34,548 nucleotides of DNA, from assembly GCA_002118135.1 (NCBI GenBank), contig BDIU01000027.1, positions 2,380 through 36,927 of the forward strand, given 5' to 3'. Below are positions 28,375 to 34,548 of this stretch, one piece after another (position 1 is the first letter of the stretch; the number at the start of each line of letters is the position of its first letter). A model generated the notes under the pieces. It was not told where the DNA came from. It saw only the letters and a program-made list of their open reading frames with translations, and did not search any database. The position numbers and the translations under genes are program-made. The stretch is from Trebouxia sp. TZW2008. Taxonomy: Eukaryota > Chlorophyta > Trebouxiophyceae > Trebouxiales > Trebouxiaceae.

Positions 28375-30790
28375 AGAAGGTTCTCCCGAAGGGATACTAC
28401 CCCTATACGAAGGGATACGAGAAGCTTCTCCCCGTACCCCTATACCCCGAAAGGGTACCGGATATTACCCCGAAGGGGAGAAGCCTCTCGTATCCCTTCG
28501 TATAGGGGTAGTATCTTTTTGGGGTACGGGGAGAAAAGGATTCCGGGAGACTTTTCTCGTATCCCTTTCCGGGGGTAAAGGATTCCGGATACTACCCCGA
28601 ATCTTTTCCCGGATACTACCCCGAAAAGATACTACCCCAAAGGGATACTACCCCGAATCTTTTCCCGGATACTACCCCGAAAAGATAACCCGAAGCTTTT
28701 CGTATCCCTTCGTACTAGACTTTCCGAAGCTTTTATCGACTTTCTTCGTCTCCCGAAAAAAAAGTAGACTCTCTTCCGGGTAAAGGTAGACTTTTTTCGT
28801 ATCCCGAAAAGAAAGTAGGCTTTTTTCGTATCTTGTATCTTTTCGGGATACGTACGGGGAGAAAAGGATTCCGGGAGACTTTTCTCGTATCCCGAAAAGA
28901 AAGTAGACTCTTTTCCGGGTAAAGCCTGTACCCGGGAAAAAGTCTCCCGGAGTCCTTTTTACCCCCCAAAAAGATACGGGGTAGTATCCCCTTTCCTTTT
29001 TACGGTAAAAGATAGGGGGTAGTATATGGGAAAAGATTCGGGGGATTATCCAGTAAAAGATTCGGGGTAGTATCCGGGAAAAGAGTCGGGGGATTATCCC
29101 GAAAAGATACGGGGTAAAGTCTAGTACGAAGGGATAGGAAGAGCTTCTCTTATCTTTTCGGGATACGAATCCTTTTCGGTAAAAGCTTCGGAAAGTCTAG
29201 TACGAAGGGATACGAAAAGCTTCGGGTTATCTTTTCGGGGTAGTATCTTTTCGGGGTAGTATCTTTTCGGGGTAGTATCCGGGAAAAGATTCGGGGTAGT
29301 ATCCGGGAAAAGATTCGGGGTAGTATCCCTTCGGGGTATAGGGGTAATATCCCGTATCTTTTCGGGATACGTAAGGGGTATAAGGGAGAGTTGTAACCCA
29401 AAGGTCCCTTTGTACCCCAAATGGGAAAGAGGGAAGGAAAAAGTCTTTTCCCGTATCCCTCTTTATCTTTTTCCAAAAAAAGGAAAGGTTGTACCCCTTA
29501 CCGTATCCGGTACCCGGAAGAGCTTCTCGAAGGGATACGAATCCTTTTCTCCCCGTACGTATCCCGAAAAGATACGGGATACGAAGAGCTTCTCGTACCT
29601 TTTTATCTTTTCGGGATACGAGGAGCTCTTCGTATCTTTTTATCTTTTCGGGATACGAAGAGCTTCTCCCCGTACCCCTATACCCCCGTACCCCGAAGGG
29701 GTATAGGGGTAGTATCCGGAATCCTTTACGGTAAAAGCTTCGGAAAGTCTAGTACGAAGGGATACGAAAAGGTTCGGGTTATCTTTTCGGGGTAGTATCC
29801 GGTACCCCTTCGGGGTATAGGGGTATAGGGGTACAAGCTTCGGTAAAAGCTTCGGAAAGTCTAGTACCCCTTTACCCCTTCGGGGTACAAGCTTCGGGTT
29901 ATCTTTTCGGGGTAGTATCTTTTCGGGGTAGTATCCGGGAAAAGATTCGGGGTAGTATCTTTTCGGGGTAGTATCCAGAAGGGATACGGTAAAAGCTTCG
30001 GAAAGTCTAGTACGAAGGGATACGAAAAGCTTCGGGTTATCTTTTCGGGGTAGTATCTTTTCGGGGTAGTATCTTTTCGGGGTAGTATCCGTTAAAAGAT
30101 TCGGGGTAGTATCCCGAAAAGATACGGGGTAGTGTCCGGAATCCTTTACTCCTTTTACCCGGAAGAGCTTCTCGAAGGGATACGAAAAGCTTCTCGAAGG
30201 GATACGAGAAAAGTCTTTTCGGGGTACAAGCTTCGGAAAGTCTTTTCGAGGTAGTATCCGGGAAAAGATTCGGGGTAGTATCCCGAAAAGATACGGGGTA
30301 GTATCCGGAATCTTTTACCCCCGGAAAGGGATACGATGGGATACGAGAAAAGTCTCCCCGTACGAAGGGATACGAGAAAAGTCTCCCTGTACCCCGAAGG
30401 GGTATAGGGGTAAAGTTTTTTCGGGGTACAAGCTTCGGAAAGTCTAGTACCCCTTTACCCCTTCGGGGTACAAGCTTCGGGTTATCTTTTCGGGGTAGTA
30501 TCCGGTACCCCTTCGGGGTATAGGGGTATAGGGGTAGTATCCGGAGAAGCTTCTCCCCGTACGAAGGGATACGAAGAGCTTCTCGAAGGGATACGAAAAG
30601 CTTCTCGAAGGGATACGAGAAAAGTCTCCCCGTACCCCGAAGGGGTATAGGGGTAAAGTCTAGTACCCCTTCGGGGTAGTATCCGGTACCCCGAAAAGCT
30701 TCTCCCCGAAGGGGTATAGGGGTATAGGGGTACAAGCTTCGGTAAAAGATACGGGGTATAGGGGAAAGGTTTTTCGGGATATGGGGGTTG
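28375..30790. repeat. Palindromic-module repeat block L
   Basis: The block is C-rich to about 28960 and mostly G-rich after. It contains a perfect 105-bp direct repeat (29177-29281 and 29987-30091) and many GGTAAAAGCTTCGGAAAGTC and CGGGTTATCTTTTCGGGG modules. Long minus-strand ORFs (for example 30037-30804) are artefacts. Confidence 0.95.
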
Positions 30791-31683
30791 TACCTCAAAT
30801 ACAATGAGACTAGAGAAGCTTTGTCTTTTTTTCGGATCTTTTTATCTTTTTTACCTTTACCTTTTTTGTCTCTTTCTTTTTTTTGGGGAAGGTCGGGTCT
30901 TTTTCTCTTTTACGGGTACTAAGGTACAGGGATTATCTTTTCAGGGAAATACTTTTCGTGCATCTTAAAAATCTTCTTTTTTTTTAAAAAGCAAATCTTT
31001 AAGAATCAAATCCTTAAGAAGCAAATCTTTTAAGCCTTTTTGCTCTTTTTTTTTTTGCTGTTGGTAGAACAACAAAAAAAGAGCAGTATCTTTTTAAAAA
31101 GACTACAGAATAAATTCGAAGAAAAAAGGTTTTCGTCTCCCTTGTTCCCTTTAAAAAAGGAAAAAAAAGATTAAAAAACTCTGTATCCCTTTTTTTACAA
31201 TGAGATTAAAAAAGGGATAAAGAGTTAACTCTTTTCAAAAAGAGAAAGAAAAAAAAACCAAAATCTTCGCACAACCTTCGCACAACCAAGATTATAACAG
31301 CGAAAAAACACAAATCTAATCAATCAATGACCAGTAGTATTTCTTTTATTTTTGTATTTCTTTTATTTTTTAAAAGAAATACAAACAAGGCTTGTTGTTT
31401 GTTTTTTTTTTTTTTAAAAAAAGGTTTTAAGGTAAGCAACTCTTTTTTACAATGAGATTAAAAAAAGCGTAGGAGAAAAATGCAGTTTGCTTCGCACGTT
31501 GCTTCAATATTTACCCCGCACGAGAGTTCGTAGAAAGAGACTTGACGGGCTCCGTAGGTTACCCCTACGGGAAGAGAATTACATACGTGGTTGGTGAAAA
31601 AAGAGGGATTAAAAAAGCCGTCAAGAAAAGATTTGCTTAAAAAAGAGCAAATGGCCTATATATCTATATTATAAGAAATTAGT
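30791..31683. other. AT-rich region upstream of rpl12
   Basis: This is low-complexity sequence with an imperfect hairpin (TGCTCTTTT... / ...AAAAGAGCA, about 31038-31085), second-family fragments (ACAATGAGATT at about 31197 and 31449), and a 7-bp hairpin CCGTAGG/CCTACGG near 31551-31569. A TTGCTT/TATATA pair with 18-nt spacing (31633-31662) is a weak promoter candidate close to rpl12. No RNA gene was recognised. Confidence 0.5.
31480..31533 (+). CDS. Possible 17-codon upstream ORF with Shine-Dalgarno
   Basis: ATG at 31480 follows AGGAG with about 4-5 nt spacing and encodes MQFASHVASIFTPHESS before a TAG stop. It lies 150 nt upstream of rpl12. There is no known family. It could be a chance ORF or a leader peptide. 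Confidence 0.15.
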   Translation: MQFASHVASIFTPHESS

Positions 31684-32076
31684 ATGTCTACAACAACAAA
31701 TGAAATTCTTGAGAAATTAAAAGTTATTACTTTATTAGAAGCTGGTGAATTAATATCACAAATAGAAGAAACCTTTGGGGTTGATGCTAGTGCTCTTACA
31801 GGTGGTGTTGCTTCTGCACCTGTCGTAGGGGATAGTAATGTAGCTGAGCCAGTTGAAGAAAAAACTACGTTTGATGTTATTTTAGAAGATATAGCAAGTG
31901 ATAAACGGGTTGCCGTACTTAAAGTTATTAGAAACTTGACTTCATTAGGTTTAAAAGAAGCAAAAGACTTTACTAACTCGTTACCAAAAGCAGTAAAAGA
32001 AGGGATTCCTAAAGAAAATGCTGAAACTGCAAAACAACAATTAGAAGATGCCGGAGGCAAGGTAAAAATTGTTTAA
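31684..32076 (+). CDS. rpl12: Ribosomal protein L12 (bL12, L7/L12)
   Basis: This is the 130-residue plastid 50S stalk protein, which recruits and stimulates translation GTPases. The N-terminal dimerisation helices (about residues 5-31, [20 protein letters not shown]) are followed by a short flexible hinge (about 36-58, A/V/P/E-rich). The globular C-terminal domain (60-130) has [22 protein letters not shown] with GLKEAK at 89-94, and the terminal [10 protein letters not shown]. Length is normal for the family. The start ATG gives the standard [12 protein letters not shown] N-terminus. There is no strong Shine-Dalgarno in AAGAAATTAGT. The stop is TAA. tilS begins 39 nt later on the same strand, so cotranscription is likely. 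No repeat modules intrude. The minus-strand ORF over it is a shadow. Confidence 0.98.
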   Translation: MSTTTNEILEKLKVITLLEAGELISQIEETFGVDASALTGGVASAPVVGDSNVAEPVEEKTTFDVILEDIASDKRVAVLKVIRNLTSLGLKEAKDFTNSLPKAVKEGIPKENAETAKQQLEDAGGKVKIV

Positions 32077-32115
32077 AACATTAAACAAGCTTGTACTCAC
32101 TACACTTCAAATCTT

Positions 32116-34359
32116 ATGAGACAAAAAACTAAAAAAAGTATTGAATTAGTTTGTTTTTTACATCATATTATAAATCAAAAAGATTTACTAAAACCTAACC
32201 AATCAATGATCTTGTCAGTTTCCGGTGGTCAAGACTCAATCACTTTGTTTTTTATTTTTCTTCAATTAAAGGAGCAATGGGATTGGAAATACAAGATTCT
32301 TTATTGTAATCATTTATGGCAAAAAGATTCTTTTTATACAATTTTGCATCTATTCAAATTAGCATATTTGCTTAATATTCCTATATGTTTAACATTCACT
32401 TTACAAAAGATTTTTACTGAACAATTTGCTCGAGATTGGCGTTCTTTAACTTTTCAAAGAATTACCGAATTTTATTTTCTGAATATTGTTCTTACAGGTC
32501 ATTCAAAAAGTGATCGTGTAGAAACTGGGTTGTTTAATCTTTTTAGAGGTTCTAGTACAAAAGGTGTTAGTTCTTTAAATTGGACAAAAAGTGTTTTAAA
32601 AGAAGGAGAAAACCTTTTTAAAATAAATAAAAAAACCTTAAATCTTTTTTATAGTAAAAGCTGTGTTTCTATTGTTTACGTCAATAGAAAGACTTTTATT
32701 ACCTACTGCAATCGAAGAAGTTACAACCAAAAATGGGGGATTTTGTCAAACTTAGAAGAGATTCGAAGAAAATGTGTACCTTCTTTTAGCTTGTGCTTAC
32801 CCCTATACCCTTATACCCCTATACCTTTATACCCCTACCCCCCTATACCCTTATACCCCTATACCCCTGTACCCCTTACCGAATCCCTTCCGGGGTACCG
32901 GGAATCCCGGAAGAGAAAAGATTCCCGGGTACGGAGAGAATCCCTATACCCCTATACCCCTTACCGAATCCCTTCCGGGGTACCGAGAATCCCTCTACCC
33001 TTCTACCCCTCTACCCCTCTACCCCTCTACCCCTCTACCCCTCGACCCCTCTACCCCTCTACCCCTCTACCCCTCTACCCCTCTACCCCTTCGGGGTACG
33101 GGGAGAAGCTCGGAGGAGAAGCTCGGAGGAGAAGCTCGGAGGAGAAGCTCGGAGGAGAAGCTCGGAAGACTCCCGGAGGAGAAAAGATTCCCGGGTACGG
33201 GGAGACTCTTTTCACCGAACCCCTTCACCGAATCCCTTCACCAAAACCCTTCACCGAATCTTTTCACCGAATCTTTTCACCGAATCTTTTCACCGAATCT
33301 TTTCTTTTTATATTTTCTTTTTATCGGATCGGCTCCTTTTTGGTGTACAGGGGAAAGGTTTTTCACCTGATTTCTTCGTCTTTTTATCAAAAAGTCTTTT
33401 TATCAAGAAGTCTTTTTATCAAGAAGTCTTTTTATCTTTTCCTCTCTTTTCGTCTTTTTATCTTTTCCGGGGAAGGGTGTGCGAAGGTACGGGGAAGGGT
33501 GTGCGAAGGTACGGGGAAGGGTGTGCGAAGGTACGGGGAAGGGTGTGCGAAGGTACGGGGAAGGGTGTGCGAAAATACGGGGTACAGGGAGTTGTACCTT
33601 AAAAGGGTAAAGGGTAAAGTCTTTGTACCCCTTTGGAATAAGGAGAAAGCTTTTTCCGGGGTAAAGTCTTTGTACCCTTTTGTTTTTTTTTTAAGGGGTA
33701 CTGCAATTTATTTAACCAACAAAGAAAGGTTTTTCTCCCGAAAGGAGCAAAAAAAGGCGGTCTTTCTTAGCTTACAAACAAGTCTTAAAAAGAGATTAAA
33801 AAAAAAAGAACAACTACTGAACCAAAAAACAAGCTTAGAATCAGAAAAAATCAAAAACCTTTTCTCTTTAAAGTGCTCCTTTCCCACAGTAAGTGGCGAT
33901 TTTTACTTGGTAGATTTACAGCCAATTATAATTTCCTGCTTCAACATTTTTAATCAAAAAAAAACCAACAATTTGTTTGGTTGTAAACAATATTGTTTAC
34001 AATTAAAAGTCCTCGTACAATATTATTTACAGCTTGGTTTCTGGGAAAAAGGAATACAAACAATACATAGTACAAAGCCAAATGCGAACCATGTTTTAAA
34101 TTTGCTCTTAACAAACCTAGCTGTTAAACCCTTTACACTTAAAAAGAGTGAAAACCTTGTTATAAAAAGGTTTTACATATACAAGACCGATTGTATTAAG
34201 TGTAGATTGTTTAAGGAAAAGTTAAAAAAAAAAACAAACTTTTTAAAAAGAATAAGGAATTGCCTGTGTTTTTTTAAAGGAAACGACGTTTTTTTTTGTT
34301 TTTCACCCCTACAAAAGCCCCTACGACAACTTTTACGAGAACCCCTACTTTTTTTTTAA
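32116..34359 (+). CDS. tilS: tRNA(Ile)-lysidine synthase with large repeat-derived insert
   Basis: TilS (Ycf62) converts the wobble cytidine of the CAU-anticodon tRNA-Ile to lysidine so that it reads AUA. The N-terminal ATP-pyrophosphatase domain is clear: P-loop SVSGGQDS (34-41), CNH (64-66), ARDWRSLTF (105-113) and TGHSKSDRVETGLFNLFRG (127-145). In other TilS the VET segment is D/ExVET and the P-loop Gln is usually Asp or Lys, so the core is near-canonical. From about residue 227 to 500-535 the protein is encoded by repeat modules and tandem repeats (proline/tyrosine-rich, then G/R/K-rich). Non-repeat sequence resumes to residue 747 with a divergent C-terminal region. The frame stays open throughout, although usual plastid TilS is far shorter. 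The start ATG lies 39 nt after rpl12 and the stop is TAA. Functional with a disordered insert, or a pseudogene kept open by stop-poor repeats, cannot be decided here. Confidence 0.9.
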   Translation: MRQKTKKSIELVCFLHHIINQKDLLKPNQSMILSVSGGQDSITLFFIFLQLKEQWDWKYKILYCNHLWQKDSFYTILHLFKLAYLLNIPICLTFTLQKIFTEQFARDWRSLTFQRITEFYFLNIVLTGHSKSDRVETGLFNLFRGSSTKGVSSLNWTKSVLKEGENLFKINKKTLNLFYSKSCVSIVYVNRKTFITYCNRRSYNQKWGILSNLEEIRRKCVPSFSLCLPLYPYTPIPLYPYPPIPLYPYTPVPLTESLPGYRESRKRKDSRVRRESLYPYTPYRIPSGVPRIPLPFYPSTPLPLYPSTPRPLYPSTPLPLYPSTPSGYGEKLGGEARRRSSEEKLGGEARKTPGGEKIPGYGETLFTEPLHRIPSPKPFTESFHRIFSPNLFTESFLFIFSFYRIGSFLVYRGKVFHLISSSFYQKVFLSRSLFIKKSFYLFLSFRLFIFSGEGCAKVRGRVCEGTGKGVRRYGEGCAKVRGRVCENTGYRELYLKRVKGKVFVPLWNKEKAFSGVKSLYPFVFFLRGTAIYLTNKERFFSRKEQKKAVFLSLQTSLKKRLKKKEQLLNQKTSLESEKIKNLFSLKCSFPTVSGDFYLVDLQPIIISCFNIFNQKKTNNLFGCKQYCLQLKVLVQYYLQLGFWEKGIQTIHSTKPNANHVLNLLLTNLAVKPFTLKKSENLVIKRFYIYKTDCIKCRLFKEKLKKKTNFLKRIRNCLCFFKGNDVFFCFSPLQKPLRQLLREPLLFF
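32800..33600 (+). repeat. Repeat insertion inside tilS
   Basis: Modules appear in this order. CCCCTATA-type and CTTACCGAATCCCTTCCGGGG (32800-32990). An 8-nt unit TCTACCCC, about 11 copies (about 33000-33090). A 13-nt unit GCTCGGAGGAGAA, about 5 copies (about 33108-33170). A 13-nt unit CACCGAATCTTTT, about 5 copies (about 33227-33303). A 16-nt unit TCTTTTTATCAAGAAG (about 33390-33435). A 22-nt unit GGGGAAGGGTGTGCGAAGGTAC, about 5 copies (about 33470-33580). None of these periods is a multiple of three. Confidence 0.92.
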
Positions 34360-34404
34360 CTCTTTGTTGGTATAAAAAGATCCGATAAAAGGACTTTCTT
34401 TGAA

Positions 34405-34548
34405 GAGATACCCCTATACCCCGAAGGGGTACCGGATACTACCCCTATACCCCGAAAAGATAACCCGAAGCTCGTACCCCGAAGGGGTAAAGGGGTAGTA
34501 GACTTTACCCCGAAAAGATACTACCCCTATACCCCGAAGGGGTACCGG
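34405..34548. repeat. Palindromic-module repeat block M
   Basis: C-rich modules (CCCCTATACCCCGAAGGGG, GGATACTACCCC) start 50 bp after the tilS stop and run off the right edge. Confidence 0.93.

Noticed and set aside
31656..32060. Minus-strand 134-codon ORF
   Set aside because: It is the antisense shadow of rpl12, whose family match is unambiguous.

Overview
This window is plastid (chloroplast) DNA of a green alga. The recognisable genes are petG, accD, rbcL, cemA, rps9, rpl12 and tilS (ycf62), with tRNA genes trnT-GGU and trnE-UUC. Plastid accD and tilS together argue against Chlamydomonas-type Chlorophyceae, whose plastids lack accD. A trebouxiophyte-like (or other accD/tilS-retaining) chlorophyte fits better. 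That placement is inferred from gene content, not from a phylogeny.

Genes are few and far apart. Layout: petG (+, 0.7 kb), accD (+, 3.3-4.4 kb), rbcL (-, 7.6-9.0 kb), cemA (-, 13.1-14.8 kb), trnT-GGU (-, 19.9 kb), a compositionally foreign island with small minus-strand ORFs (21.5-22.4 kb), trnE-UUC (-, 22.6 kb), rps9 (+, 26.8 kb), rpl12 and tilS (+, 31.7-34.4 kb, probably one transcription unit). They cover photosynthesis (petG, rbcL), envelope ion/CO2 physiology (cemA), fatty-acid synthesis (accD) and translation (rps9, rpl12, tilS, the tRNAs). There is one N gap near 12.2 kb.

Most of the remaining sequence is a lattice of short GC-rich palindromic modules, such as GGGGTAGTATCC, CCCGAAAAGATACGGGG, CCCCTTCGGGG, TATAGGGG and GAGAAGCTTCTC. 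They are reshuffled in both orientations and form many perfect inverted repeats, the largest with arms of 60-68 bp. These modules contain few stop codons, so they create many long spurious ORFs that are not listed as genes. The modules have entered coding sequence in frame: a large insert in tilS and a small one in cemA. A second family, built around ACAATGAGATTGTAA, lies in the AT-rich spacers.

The most unusual region is the island at about 21.47-22.40 kb. It has three small minus-strand reading frames, two with good Shine-Dalgarno sequences. One carries what looks like the C-terminal winged-helix domain of phage/plasmid D5-type primases, interrupted by a single in-frame TGA. It also has mutually exclusive hairpins and four tandem AGGGATAA units upstream. 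It looks like the remnant, or a working miniature, of a phage/plasmid-like element inside a plastid genome. Also notable is an rps9 with no AUG codon in its reading frame.
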